DNA of 64,000 nt, from NCBI GenBank assembly GCA_958510875.1, contig OY294067.1:281313242-281377241 (forward strand). The letters are read 5' to 3'. Each line of letters opens with the position of its first letter. Within the stretch, counting starts at the first letter, position 1. Positions 56,201 through 59,065 of the stretch are shown here, piece after piece. The DNA comes from Endomychus coccineus. Its lineage: Eukaryota > Arthropoda > Insecta > Coleoptera > Endomychidae. The notes under the pieces were generated by a model that was given only the letters and a program-made list of their open reading frames with translations, made no database searches and was not told the origin of the DNA. The position numbers were made by a program, and so were the translations under genes.

Positions 56201-58694
56201 GAGCGATAAGGACATTTTGCGCCATTTCGTAAACGTGGACGAATCATGGATCCATCACAATACACCAGAAACCAAAGAACAGTCGAAACAATGGACTTGT
56301 TCTGGCGATTTGAACCCGAAAAAGATCAAAGTGGGTTCATCGGCTAACAAAGACATGGCGACAATTTTTTGGGACGCACACGATATCGTCCATATTGATT
56401 AGCTTGAAAAGGGCAAAACGATCATCGGCGTATTTTATGCAGAGCTGTTGAATCAATTCGATGCCGATTTGAAGCGAAAGCGACCGCATTTGGCAAAGAA
56501 AAAAGCGCTCTTCCAACAGGACAACGCACCGGCGCACAGGTTCGCAGTCGCATGAACTGTAAACTCCAAATTTGGCCTCCTGCGGTATTTATCTATTCCC
56601 AAGCTCGAAGAAATGGCTTAGCGGAAAGATATTGGGTTCCAACGATGAGGTCATCGCTGAAACAAATGCCTATTTTGAAGGATTGCCGAAATCGTATTAT
56701 TTGGAAGGAATCGAAAAATTAGAAAAACGTTGGACGAAGTGTATCTGGCTACAAAGAGATTATGTTGAGAAGTAAAATAAGTTTTGACGAAATAAATAAT
56801 TTTTCGTTTCATTTTACAGGGACTTTTCACTTTGCCTTCGTAACTTCATTTGAAAAATCGAAGATAGATGTCAGAAGCCACTCGAAACGGGGCTACCGCG
56901 CCCAAAAACAATATTCTTTGTTCTTCAATGCTTTCAATTTTTGCCTTGACACTTTTTTCAATTAAACGTAAGGTCGCAGTTATTTGCGAAAAATTGTTCG
57001 AAGAAAACATGTTTTTTCTCTTTCTCTCCGGGACCTGGGCAAAAATTCATTTCCCCAAAATTTCGTTCATTCAATTCGGAGGTAATTGAATTCTTTCTGT
57101 CATTGAATGGAATTGTTAGAACATGCAGCATCTACTGCAGGCAAAAATAGACCGAGTAAAAACTTTCGTCGTCACATTCAGTGTTCGGTTGGTTTGGAGT
57201 CACGCCAAAGTATTATTAAAGTACTGGGGAATCTTCAAACATAAGTCCGTACATGGTTCGGAGGAGCAGACGATTCAGGTGGATAGGAAGCCTGCTAGTG
57301 TTCCATTAATGTTTCAATTGATGAGTACTGAATTCAATTGCAATCCAAGGATGAATGCATTCATGCTATTTAGCAATTCTTTAGTGTTAATTTTTTTCTA
57401 TTGTTTCAGAATAGGGGAAATTGAAACTAGTGCCATAAACATCACAGCTGCCAGGATCGAATTCGTCGGCAATCATGTGGGAAACCTTCAGGCTTCAGGA
57501 TTAGTATTCAACACATGGAATAAGATAAATATTGATCAAAACATAATCCGTACTATGGGATCGAATGCCATTTCAGGATTTCCAACTTCTGAACTGCGCG
57601 CTGAATTTTCATTCGTTGGTAATGAAATTCATCATTTGGAAGAAAGTGCGTTGAATTTTGTGTCCGTTTTGGAAGATACGGAACTTACGTTTGACAACAA
57701 TTTTTTCAACAAAACATGTTATTGTAACATATCCGAATGGGTAGATAAATTAACGAACAATTCGAACAGTGCAAATAAAGTGATAAGTACGAGTTACTGT
57801 GTTGTAGATGAACTATTATCTAGGTGCTTCGAATTAGAACTTGGTCTTATAAATATGCAAAATTTCAGCAATTTAATTTGCGGACTAAGTGAGCAAATCA
57901 AATGTGAGCACTATGTAGGAGAAACCAAAATGATCAACACCACTACTCCTATCTTGCAAGAAGCTTCTAAAGATAATAGTAGCTGGTTGATTTTCGTATT
58001 AACTGGTGTAGGTCTTCTCATCATTGCAACTGCTGCAACTTTAGCATTTTTATTGATAACCGGAGGGAGGTGGTTGAAACGAAAAGGATATTTCAGGAAT
58101 ATGCATTACAATCAAAACGAGCACAGCAACGACGACGAAAACACCATCGTTACAATGGACGACAGTGATAATAAGTTGGAAGTACCAGAAGAACTCACCC
58201 TGGAGTATTTAGAATATTTGAAGAAGCGCCTCGACAATCCAGAAACTCATCAAGAAACTTCCGAGATGATCGAACGTTTGTACGAAATGTTCATAGTCGA
58301 AGACAGTTACGAGAATAATAATAGGCAAGACGAGGAAGCGCATCTCTACGAAGAATTGGCCAATATGCAATTGCCACCAGGAGACCAAGAACCAGCAAAT
58401 ACGCACAACACTAACGGTCCAAGGAGTATTCTTAGAATCATGGAAGAGAAATTCAATCTTCAGTTCATTGACGGCGAACCAGAAAATGGAAGGCCACCAT
58501 TGGTGGGCGATTATTCCGAGCCATCTGATGCTGCTGTTCATCTTTATTCTGAACTGAAGCAAAATCAAAACATGTTCGAGAATAAAAGTGATCCCCTCAA
58601 TTCTACATCTATAGAGAATATCGTCTTCAGACCATTACCTTGTAAACCAAATAATGATACTCACCCAGAGCCGGGACCATCATCTCCGAACTAA
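2060..58694 (+). CDS. Leucine-rich-repeat type I transmembrane protein, five coding exons (span)
   Basis: Joining five exons gives 2175 coding bases, 724 residues plus a stop. Residues 1-28 are a hydrophobic signal peptide. Residues 34-52 show the spacing C-x4-C-x-C-x10-C ending in VVNC, as in LRRNT caps. Residues 58 to about 395 hold degenerate repeats with recurring AF or GAF positions, read as irregular leucine-rich repeats. C400, C402, W407, C427 and C436 resemble an LRRCT cap. A hydrophobic helix at about 489-511 is followed by RWLKRK, a stop-transfer signal. The roughly 210-residue tail is acidic, looks disordered and has tyrosine motifs. It is likely a cell-surface receptor or adhesion protein. 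I do not recognise a named orthologue. The exon joins are phase-consistent (0, 0, 0, 2), which makes the model strong; the function is inference. Confidence 0.85.
2234..4207. other. Start of intron 1, no gene recognised
   Basis: This stretch begins with the GC-type donor GCAAGT at 2234. The rest is AT-rich intronic sequence with only short, low-complexity frames. I see no transposase, reverse transcriptase or RNA-gene signature in it. Confidence 0.5.
4208..5414 (+). pseudogene. Mariner (irritans-type) copy 1, decayed
   Basis: Terminal repeats of the ACAAGGTGGAAAGTCCC type lie at about 4212, and their inverted match ends at about 5414. The transposase starts at 4389 but has lost about 45 bases right after MEEK, removing the usual SEFRVLIKHYFL segment. 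A stop follows at 4578, and further frameshifts separate the middle part. Recognisable pieces are the HTH region with RSGRPIEV, VTVDETWIHH (first catalytic Asp) and the Tyr-rich end near 5250-5340. It is the same family as the copies at 27.0, 36.1 and 55.6 kb and cannot encode an active transposase. Confidence 0.9.
5415..7264. other. Intronic stretch with a dispersed repeat, no gene
   Basis: I see no gene. The piece at about 6105-6240 (starting near TATCCACTTTCGAAC) resembles 11865-11985, so the two belong to one dispersed repeat. A 136-codon minus-strand frame at 5675-6085 has no recognisable domain and a composition like its surroundings, so I do not call it a gene. Confidence 0.4.
7266..7590 (+). 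pseudogene. Possible hAT-type transposase C-terminal remnant
   Basis: A short frame begins with ATG at 7274 (MEAYSVEYIEE...), is broken by a stop near 7339, and continues as FLDKVKLESELTVYKYSRAD and FREAASFLAIMR. The order of a KLESELTVIY-like segment, then ADFREA, then a hydrophobic stretch, is reminiscent of C-terminal parts of hAT-like transposases. The diagnostic dimerisation block is absent. Half of it lies in a segment that is duplicated directly afterwards. The family assignment is weak. Confidence 0.3.
7409..8517 (+). repeat. Direct tandem duplication (about 510/600 bp)
   Basis: The sequence at 7409-7916 is repeated with few changes at 7917-8517. The second copy carries about 85 extra bases at roughly 8031-8115, between GATAACGAAA and AGTTGTCTTC. 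Both copies contain the same landmarks (CCAGCCTTTCTATGCAAAAA, then GGTCAGAATGGTCATAATAG, then ACTTTGACTACACGAGAGGG). The low divergence suggests a recent event. Confidence 0.9.
7752..8765. mobile_element. Dispersed repeat family copy (ACTTTGACTACACG type)
   Basis: The segment with ACTTTGACTACACGAGAGGG, then GAGCCAGCAGTGAA, then GGGAGAGGAGATAGGG recurs in altered form at 38205-38300 and 53130-53260. The block at about 8680-8735, around TCTGTGCTTTGTAGAT and GCTGCTGGGATGTAAAGTAG, recurs at 38255-38285 and 53888-53925. At 53 kb a decayed transposase lies between the two blocks, so this is probably a non-autonomous relative of that element. Confidence 0.5.
8766..10268. other. Intronic stretch, no gene recognised
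   Basis: AT-rich sequence with only short frames of unremarkable composition. No domain, repeat boundary or RNA gene can be supported. Confidence 0.4.
10269..10408 (+). repeat. Degenerate tandem microrepeat (GTAAAGAGATT...TTTTATTAT)
   Basis: About five imperfect units of 20-30 bases, each built from a GTAAAGRGATT core and a CGTTTTATTA spacer. Unit lengths vary and substitutions are common. Confidence 0.75.
10409..13552. other. Intronic stretch with a dispersed repeat, no gene
   Basis: No coding sequence is convincing. The part at 11865-11985 is a relative of 6105-6240. A hammerhead-like core lies at 11583-11607 on the minus strand and is listed separately. The remainder is AT-rich and unassigned. 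Confidence 0.4.
11583..11607 (-). ncRNA. Hammerhead-ribozyme-like core 1
   Basis: Read on the minus strand this is CTGACGA, T, a GGT...ACC stem with an internal loop, then GAAAC. CTGANGA and GAAA flanking a short hairpin are the two conserved strands of the hammerhead catalytic core, and such motifs are known in Penelope-like elements. The extra T between CTGACGA and the stem is shared with the other two sites. Stems I and III and the cleavage site are not established. Confidence 0.35.
13553..14549. mobile_element. About 1.0-kb element with 66-bp terminal inverted repeats
   Basis: The first roughly 66 bases (ATACCAGGATATCAAAAATT and onward through GTGTGTCTTACTTTA) are repeated almost exactly, inverted, at 14484-14549. 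A third, partial copy of the inner part lies at about 14348-14390. No transposase is present, so it behaves like a non-autonomous DNA element. Part of its interior (about 13640-14070) has an inverted relative at 19742-20030. Confidence 0.7.
14550..14835. other. Intronic stretch, no gene recognised
   Basis: AT-rich sequence between the 1.0-kb inverted-repeat element and the LINE-like remnant; nothing can be assigned. Confidence 0.4.
14836..15060 (-). pseudogene. Probable LINE reverse-transcriptase C-terminal remnant
   Basis: The frame contains VGVWNIFIQNLVERIKLFQR followed by TMLRYS. This matches the pattern VWNPxxxxxxxRIExxQRRFLRY found just after the RT domain of CR1/Jockey-like non-LTR retrotransposons. 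The upstream half appears in a neighbouring frame, so the copy is frameshifted. The identification rests on one motif. Confidence 0.4.
15057..15599 (-). other. Unrecognised 180-codon minus-strand frame
   Basis: A long open frame without a domain I recognise. In another frame of the same strand, bases near 15585-15530 read KLCLFTANTKCVC, resembling KLCLLTVNTKCVY at 41.65 kb inside a LINE-like fragment. The region is therefore probably repeat-derived, and the open frame may be accidental. Confidence 0.25.
15603..15775 (+). repeat. Dispersed repeat copy with GCGAAACAGCTGTCTGG motif
   Basis: The order of motifs TTGATCAGGGACTTCAC, TCTGCCTCGT, GAGCGAAACAGCTGTCTGG and GTTGTCACTGTTCAACCTG is matched on the minus strand at 41341-41480. 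Within this copy, CTCGTC...AACGAGGCAGA (15612-15635) can pair with TCTGCCTCGT...GACGAG (15662-15687), giving a hairpin. Confidence 0.6.
15776..17954. other. Intronic stretch, no gene recognised
   Basis: AT-rich. Frames at 15731-15934 and 16541-16738 show no family features. The last part, next to the PLE fragment, could be its decayed 3' region, but no GIY-YIG endonuclease motif can be read. Confidence 0.35.
17955..18492 (-). pseudogene. Penelope-like element reverse-transcriptase fragment
   Basis: Reading the minus strand from about 18485 gives WFRYVDDILTCFNGTQIQ, with the YVDD catalytic motif of reverse transcriptase. INFLNLTITKLNSKHSFSLY and HKP follow, then a stop, then HTDIIIHKNSHQPIQHKLAA and LQSMIHR. 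After a second stop comes MSELNKEFSITQIATNNGF. The order YVDD, FLDL-like, HTD, HK-AA and ITQIA-NNGY is characteristic of Penelope-like retroelements. At least two in-frame stops make it a pseudogene. The upstream RT motifs and the GIY-YIG domain are not visible. Confidence 0.85.
18770..19660 (-). pseudogene. Helentron fragment: helicase C-terminus plus endonuclease domain
   Basis: The minus strand begins near 19660 with QELVYVALSRVTNIEKLYIT, the C-terminal signature of PIF1-type helicases. It continues into an endonuclease-like domain: SIMTFNCQSLNSHKHDL, VLLLTESCM, then after a frameshift near 19290 MVAIYISPNP and LILAGDFNINF, and finally VSYFSYHKPIVS near 18785. A PIF1 helicase followed directly by an apurinic-type endonuclease is the Helentron arrangement. 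The copy is cut at its N-terminal side by the repeat that starts at 19657 and has stops and frameshifts. The end matches the fragment at 67-486. Confidence 0.85.
19657..20127. repeat. About 80-bp direct repeats flanking an inverted copy of the 13.6-14.1 kb element
   Basis: A GC-richer segment (TTATTTTTCGTTACGGAATT, then GGTCGCCGCGCTCAAAGCCC) occurs at 19657-19742 and again at 20051-20127. Each ends in a small palindrome around AGCTATATGCAATAGCT. Between them, 19742-20030 is a close inverted relative of about 13640-14070. The first direct repeat abuts the truncated Helentron helicase at 19660. Confidence 0.75.
20128..21869. other. Intronic stretch, no gene recognised
   Basis: AT-rich sequence with a few short frames (for example 20401-20583 and 20768-20998) that lack recognisable domains. 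Nothing can be assigned. Confidence 0.4.
21870..22965 (+). repeat. GC-rich modular repeat, copy 1
   Basis: This block is clearly richer in G and C than its flanks and is related over most of its length to 48870-49545. It contains about three imperfect modules (near 22000, 22310 and 22630). Each has a GGTGAACTG or TGCACCACATG start, then CTTCTTATCCCAG or an equivalent, GGAACGGATTCACGG, a GTAG/ATATGCGG segment and a GAACG...CCG segment. It ends in CCACCCCACAGTTATCA. It could be the 5' UTR of a non-LTR retrotransposon, but no adjoining ORF supports that. Confidence 0.65.
22966..23599. other. Intronic stretch, no gene recognised
   Basis: AT-rich, with a 71-codon frame at 23010-23225 that has no recognisable features. 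Confidence 0.4.
23600..23912 (+). pseudogene. Mariner copy 2, 5' fragment
   Basis: Starts with the mariner terminal repeat TACGAGGTCAAGGTGAAAAC at 23600. The 5' UTR and transposase start follow (EFRVLIKHYFLRGKNITQTK). It stops abruptly after the LTDFRS-equivalent segment near 23912, so over two thirds of the element, including all catalytic residues, is absent. Confidence 0.85.
23913..24710. other. Intronic stretch, no gene recognised
   Basis: AT-rich sequence between the truncated mariner and the 131-bp tandem array. A 62-codon frame at 23965-24153 has no family resemblance. Confidence 0.4.
24711..25160 (+). repeat. 131-bp tandem repeat with CCTAA-rich spacer
   Basis: The core CAAATATTRTAATCGCGCTA recurs at 24740, 24871 and 25002 (period 131), and a shorter fourth unit lies near 25108. 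Between cores are runs built from AACCTAAC, AACTTAAC and TTACCTAACG. These resemble the complement of the insect telomeric unit TTAGG but are too irregular to be a true telomere tract. Confidence 0.85.
25161..25869. other. Intronic stretch, no gene recognised
   Basis: AT-rich, with only short overlapping frames on both strands; no feature supported. Confidence 0.4.
25870..26110 (-). pseudogene. Penelope-like element RT fragment (N-proximal)
   Basis: The minus strand reads GPFDVVSLFTNTPIPNLINV from about 26098, then ILDRNYIEYMILTSLCMEY and FWNLLFY. FDVVSLFTNVP, followed about 40 residues later by a LLRFCL...F..N..FY pattern, is the early RT region of Penelope-like elements. It does not overlap in protein position with the fragment at 17955-18492, and it is truncated on both sides. 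Confidence 0.75.
26111..26951. other. Intronic stretch, no gene recognised
   Basis: AT-rich, without long frames or repeat landmarks that I can tie to other parts of the window. Confidence 0.4.
26990..27133 (-). mobile_element. Short hammerhead-bearing insertion inside mariner copy 3
   Basis: In the other mariner copies AATAAAACAGATGGCGCC is continuous. Here AATAAAACA at 26981-26989 and GATGGCGCC at 27134 are separated by about 140 bases. On the minus strand the insert contains CTGAAGA, T, GCCACC...GGTTGGC and GAAAC (27084-27115), a hammerhead-like core. It is probably a terminal piece of a Penelope-like element. Confidence 0.6.
27084..27115 (-). ncRNA. Hammerhead-ribozyme-like core 2
   Basis: On the minus strand: CTGAAGA (fits CTGANGA), one T, a GCCA...TGGC stem, then GAAAC followed by GTCG. 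It shares this layout with the sites at 11583 and 63425. The outer stems were not verified. Confidence 0.4.
28394..28588 (-). pseudogene. Possible ankyrin-repeat coding fragment
   Basis: The minus strand is open from about 28588 and reads GNFPFNDTPIYEDCETNIEI then VKLLAASFNVDGQFGDF. This fits the ankyrin repeat pattern (DxTPLxxAxxxxxxEIVKLLLxxGAxV). A TTTTAG acceptor-like sequence lies directly before GNFPF. Only one repeat can be read. It could be an exon of a nested gene or a pseudogene, and chance resemblance is not excluded. Confidence 0.3.
28589..29904. other. Intronic stretch, one unassigned minus-strand frame
   Basis: The frame at 28902-29105 (minus; YEHCDITAGIILNFIKLND) could be a further piece of the ankyrin-like fragment next to it, but I cannot show a repeat in it. 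The remainder to 29904 is AT-rich and unassigned. Confidence 0.3.
29905..30985 (+). pseudogene. LINE fragment A: post-RT region and RNase H
   Basis: Frameshifted pieces read SAPTRALEALAGLPPLHLYR near 30022-30080, DWSNETLTLGPPGG near 30270, YVNRRIYICTGSRSALGAL near 30428, and VQLIWVPGRSGIQENEIADS near 30548. The last two are the second Asp and the His/Asp regions of an RNase H domain; the second catalytic Asp of DSRSAL has become Gly. The same protein order is better preserved at 51850-52910, so both belong to one RNase H-bearing non-LTR (I-group-like) family. A (GAT)n tract at about 30993-31006 is the probable 3' tail. Confidence 0.85.
30986..32265. other. Intronic stretch with a dispersed repeat, no gene
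   Basis: 31050-31225 (TTTCGGACACTTCTG, then GATGGATGTCAGGTATACCA, then CAAACGGGGCTA) is related to sequence on both sides of mariner copy 5 (55556-55640 and 56845-56920). The rest is AT-rich and unassigned. Confidence 0.5.
32266..34330. pseudogene. LINE RNase H copies in opposite orientation, probably nested
   Basis: On the + strand, 32410-32650 reads CWYTNG, TSIFRAEVQ-like and IMSDSQSAIKPLALA, an RNase H domain. On the minus strand, 33640-33400 reads IYWYTDGSRTAEV, and downstream (33250-33100) RIMTGFMAGHCKLMNG, the same LINE type. A + strand segment at 34148-34300 (MICKEAEKHRYIFPL, then RRSRYFGTP in a shifted frame) resembles the zinc-knuckle C-terminus of such LINEs. This suggests that the minus copy landed inside the + copy. 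All pieces have stops and frameshifts. The RNase H calls are good; the nesting is inferred. Confidence 0.65.
34331..36060. other. Intronic stretch, no gene recognised
   Basis: AT-rich. Overlapping short frames around 35527-35737 on both strands have no family resemblance. Confidence 0.4.
36061..37136 (+). pseudogene. Mariner copy 4, decayed with 3' internal deletion
   Basis: Begins TACGAGTCAAGGTGAAAAGT and ends with the inverted match at 37136. The transposase start is at 36238 (EKSEFLVLIKHYFLGGKNIT) with a frameshift near 36385. The frame 36366-36941 holds the HTH (SSDRVRNILHTFLNKRKLSA) and VTVDETWIRYNTPE with the first catalytic Asp. Roughly 280 bases are then missing around 36960-37030, removing the third Asp and the usual YSPDL block. 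The second Asp region (HQDNAP) survives in altered form. Confidence 0.9.
37137..39159. other. Intronic stretch with a partial dispersed repeat, no gene
   Basis: 38205-38345 is a relative of the 7752-8765 and 53130-54000 repeats (ACTTTGACTACACGCGAAGG, then AGCTGCTGGGACGTAAAGTA, then GAACGTCCCATAA). Frames at 37713-38021 (minus) and 38474-38734 show no recognisable domain. Confidence 0.5.
39160..40170 (-). pseudogene. CR1/Jockey-like LINE reverse-transcriptase fragment
   Basis: The minus strand from about 40165 reads DLSKAFDCVSTD (RT motif A region), then VTLGVPQSSILGPTTIF (normally GVPQGSILGPLLF). After a frameshift it reads FIYINDLPLQVIVGKVILYA followed by DDT, the catalytic YADD-type motif. 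Downstream, about 39745-39240, come FLGLLLD-like, KGIYVLRNLN, YFGVIHxNxHSKISHDIL and a C-terminal LPYRQDCKHAFKDLKVMSLP-like stretch in alternating frames. The order is that of a CR1/Jockey-type RT with several frameshifts. Confidence 0.85.
40171..41340. other. Intronic stretch, no gene recognised
   Basis: AT-rich. The 72-codon frame at 40778-40996 has no recognisable features. Confidence 0.4.
41341..41480 (-). repeat. Dispersed repeat copy with GCGAAACAGCTGTCTGG motif
   Basis: This is the inverted relative of 15603-15775: on the minus strand it shows TTGATCAGAGACTTCACGTC, GAGCGAAACAGCTGTCTGGC and GTTGTCACTGTTCAACCTGG in the same order. In one minus frame it reads AKQLSGTIGRVVTVQPGEPK, and the 15.7-kb copy reads AKQLSGTILCVVTVQP, so the conserved unit may be coding. 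Confidence 0.6.
41534..41788 (-). pseudogene. LINE reverse-transcriptase C-terminal remnant
   Basis: LHFYSLIRSKFEYASIIWYP matches the conserved block YxxLVRSxLEYASxVWxP just after the RT domain of CR1/Jockey-like LINEs. The frame then continues into KLCLLTVNTKCV, which is not part of a LINE and resembles a sequence at 15.55 kb. The LINE is therefore interrupted or joined to another repeat there. Confidence 0.6.
41789..44155. other. Intronic stretch, coding-like traces only
   Basis: On the minus strand from about 42910 to 42200 several stop-interrupted pieces look coding (TIARGKTVKEGAKLYLTLNP, VHELITAIPEEW, AHFRGDLVWDKVKELRLSSL). I cannot match them to a family. The remainder, including frames at 43272-43567 and 43989-44228, shows nothing recognisable. 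Confidence 0.3.
45094..47352 (+). mobile_element. Long-TIR IS630/Tc1/mariner-superfamily transposon, structurally complete
   Basis: The element runs from CAGGGTGTCCC at 45094 to GGGACACCCTG at 47352, flanked by TA on both sides. The terminal inverted repeats are about 465 bases long (45094-45558 and 46888-47352) and nearly identical. The outermost 23 bases of each are themselves a palindrome (GTGTCCCA...TGGGACAC). A 340-codon transposase ORF fills the interior. TIR similarity suggests recent activity. The size, TA target and transposase type place it in the IS630/Tc1/mariner superfamily; the exact family is unknown to me. Confidence 0.9.
45760..46782 (+). CDS. DD(38)D transposase with DUF4817-like N-terminus
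   Basis: 340 residues, uninterrupted. Residues 8-55 (TDMLLVLGYCQGNCRESVRV and onward through RRLRETG) match the DUF4817 helix-turn-helix type. A second HTH (STRRLQREAGIPKSTVSRII) lies near 89-108. The catalytic triad reads D158 in FTDESCF, D249 in HDGAPPHF and D288 in SPDLNPCDFF. By hand count 38 residues separate the last two Asp, more than the 34 of mariner. The frame stops at TAA 46780-46782, but the next 18 codons in frame read RRIDLCINEGGGHIEHLL before another stop. A similar GGHFEH tail occurs in the decayed relative at 53.3 kb. The stop is therefore probably a premature mutation of the original C-terminus. Confidence 0.9.
   Translation: MNFPFNEQTDMLLVLGYCQGNCRESVRVYQERYPNRRIPNHKTFARIERRLRETGRLTPVRVNAGRPRQARTPIAEEAVLQMIDNNPNTSTRRLQREAGIPKSTVSRIIRDQLIRPFHIQPVQELLPPDYELRLSFLQTIRERRVVDNGFHTKILFTDESCFTRRGMTNLHNDHVYADENPHAIKSRHYQREFKINVWVGIIGEFIVGPLRLPDRLNGDSYLRFLQQNLPELLEDLPLNLRRNTFFMHDGAPPHFARAVREYLGEQFGGRWIGRGQEAPIQWPPRSPDLNPCDFFIWGELKRQVYEVQINNIEQLWNRIQNAVNALRENDDVLRRVHLNF
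47691..48045. other. End of intron 1
   Basis: AT-rich intronic sequence ending in a pyrimidine tract (TTTTACTTTTTTCTAG) whose AG at 48044-48045 is the acceptor for exon 2. No gene. Confidence 0.6.
48046..48297 (+). CDS. Exon 2 of the LRR transmembrane protein gene
   Basis: 252 bases, 84 codons, residues 59-142, phase 0 at both ends. The acceptor is TTTTTTCTAG and the donor GAA|GTGAGT. It begins EVILNTNSIYPKIIEIFIVG, continuing the cap from exon 1, and contains a KSFNSLQALSIIYIGG repeat and an RAEAF repeat, typical of irregular leucine-rich repeats. Confidence 0.9.
48870..49930 (+). repeat. GC-rich modular repeat, copy 2
   Basis: Related to 21870-22965 in the same orientation, sharing GCAAAAGATCCGGTGAACTG, CTATAGCCCAGAAGGGGCA, CCTAAAGTAGTCCCGCCGGG and an end in CCCCCCACAGTTAT near 49540. 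A more divergent module follows to about 49930 (TTACCCCAGGTATCTTTGCG, GAACGAGACCGGCGGTTACT). No ORF in it is recognisable. Confidence 0.65.
49931..50249. other. GC-rich tail of unknown identity
   Basis: Continues the GC-rich composition past copy 2. A 104-codon minus-strand frame (49929-50243; IPVNLPSGSALRVPCWVLTM) has no domain I recognise and could be a fortuitous frame in repeat sequence. Confidence 0.3.
50735..50905 (+). CDS. Exon 3 of the LRR transmembrane protein gene
   Basis: 171 bases, 57 codons, residues 143-199, phase 0. It begins GSITSEISRTSYCSIEKAAY and includes FQDVQHLDLVEGAFEINKKE, a leucine-rich-repeat-like stretch. The end is AAG|GCAAGT. The alternative GT at 50910 would force phase 1, and exon 4 would then reach a TAG within about 15 codons. 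The GC donor is therefore required by the frame. Confidence 0.88.
51370..51490 (+). repeat. 60-bp perfect tandem duplication
   Basis: GTTCCAAATTGCCAAACAAA through TTAGAACTATTAA occurs twice in a row with a period of exactly 60 bases and only one difference (GTTCGAAA against GTTCCAAA) near the start. Confidence 0.95.
51850..52920 (+). pseudogene. LINE fragment B: RT C-terminus and RNase H
   Basis: The frame 51862-52398 reads MKFLGVILDSKLTWCEHLEY (end of RT), PTRALEAVVGLPRLELYIKT, LFTDGFKVGQASGAGVYLKR (first RNase H Asp) and FQAAVYPIL. In that last motif the expected catalytic Glu of FQAEVYAI is Ala. After a frameshift, IYICTDSRSALG (second Asp) and VQLIWVPGHSGVEGNEMADS (His and last Asp) follow. 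The copy ends near an ACGATGAACGATGAAC tail. It is the same family as 29905-30985 but better preserved. It cannot be functional, being 5'-truncated and frameshifted with a lost catalytic residue. Confidence 0.9.
53130..54005 (-). pseudogene. Decayed DUF4817-type transposon
   Basis: The minus strand from about 53850 to 53520 reads NVWVGIIGDALIGPFFLPRR, LNENSYSDLPRL and MWFMHDGAPAHFGSS, matching NVWVGIIGEFIVGPLRLPDR and FFMHDGAPPHFARA of the intact transposase at 45.76 kb. Further on, 53450-53350 reads ESLRAVTYRKFMKESMTRTT and EGGHFEH, the C-terminal end. The third Asp region is deleted. The flanks match the dispersed repeat at 7752-8765, which therefore probably belongs to this element. Confidence 0.8.
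54293..54585 (+). CDS. Exon 4 of the LRR transmembrane protein gene
   Basis: 293 bases, residues 200-296 plus two bases of codon 297 (phase 2). It begins ILFNNVYIPKIPPRTFFSSL and contains three repeats with the NEAF, REAF and EAKAV signatures. The donor is CAG|GTAATT. Confidence 0.92.
54586..57409. other. Intron 4
   Basis: GT-AG intron with acceptor CTATTGTTTCAG ending at 57409. It contains mariner copy 5. 54640-55640 and 56845-57050 hold dispersed-repeat sequence (for example ACTTTTCGCAAATAACTCGG near 55030 and CAGTTATTTGCGAAAAATTG near 56975). A 115-codon minus-strand frame at 54724-55071 has no known domain. Confidence 0.7.
55641..56842 (+). pseudogene. Mariner copy 5, near full length, frameshifted
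   Basis: Terminal repeats CACGAGGGCAAGGTGAAAAG and CACTTTGCCTTCGTA. The transposase starts at 55808 (MEKSEFRVLIKHYFLGGKNI) and reads to VRVHEIE. About 30 bases are then missing around the HTH, shifting the frame. VDESWIHHNTPETKEQSKQW (first Asp region) lies near 56235. A stop at 56401 interrupts, HQDNAP is altered (QQDNAPAHR), and about 70 bases before the SPDL block are lost. Sequence on both sides matches one repeat at 31050-31225, so the element inserted into that repeat. Confidence 0.9.
57410..58694 (+). CDS. Exon 5: LRRs, LRRCT-like cap, transmembrane helix and tail
   Basis: Completes codon 297 and runs to TAA at 58692. It starts IGEIETSAINITAARIEFVG. C400-Y-C402 with W407, C427 and C436 form the C-terminal cap. 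SWLIFVLTGVGLLIIATAAT opens the membrane helix (489-511), and GGRWLKRKGYF follows it. In the tail, RLYEMF (Y588), HLYEEL (Y610) and HLYSEL (Y676) are similar tyrosine motifs. The end is proline-rich (PEPGPSSPN). The frame upstream of 57410 is also open, but it lies before the acceptor and has intron-like composition. Confidence 0.93.
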
Positions 58695-58775
58695 AATTTA
58701 TTGATTATTGATATTTGTATAAATGATGCAAGAGTCACATAATATTCATAAATTTGTTTGGATCTAATAGAGAGG

Positions 58776-58781
58776 AATAAA
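58776..58781 (+). terminator. Polyadenylation signal AATAAA
   Basis: A canonical AATAAA about 80 bases after the stop codon of the membrane-protein gene, a likely proximal poly(A) site. Further AATAAA hexamers near 60633 and 60732 could serve longer 3' UTRs. Confidence 0.55.
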
Positions 58782-59065
58782 GAACAAGATGAGCTTTCTG
58801 TGATAACCCACATATGTCTTGGATTACAAACTTCTTCAAAGAAAACATATAGAACCATGAAGAATTCGTAAAACGGTTATTTTAAATATTTCTTATGAGG
58901 CAAAATGGACAACACAGCAAATTTATGAAAAATATTCCAATCCCTTCCTGGCATGCTCGGTTTCATTTATGTGATAGTGTAAATTTAGAGTAATTTGGTG
59001 AATCTTAAAAAATTTAATTGACACATTTTCACGTGATTTCCGATATTTTGAACTACTGTATCTGC
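58782..59065. other. Possible extended 3' UTR, nothing else seen
   Basis: AT-rich sequence after the proximal poly(A) signal. No gene. Confidence 0.4.

Noticed and set aside
57123..57409. Upstream extension of the exon 5 frame with an ATG at 57123
   Set aside because: Open but precedes a good acceptor (TTGTTTCAG), and exon 4 joins in phase at 57410; the extension has no LRR pattern and would lack a signal peptide.
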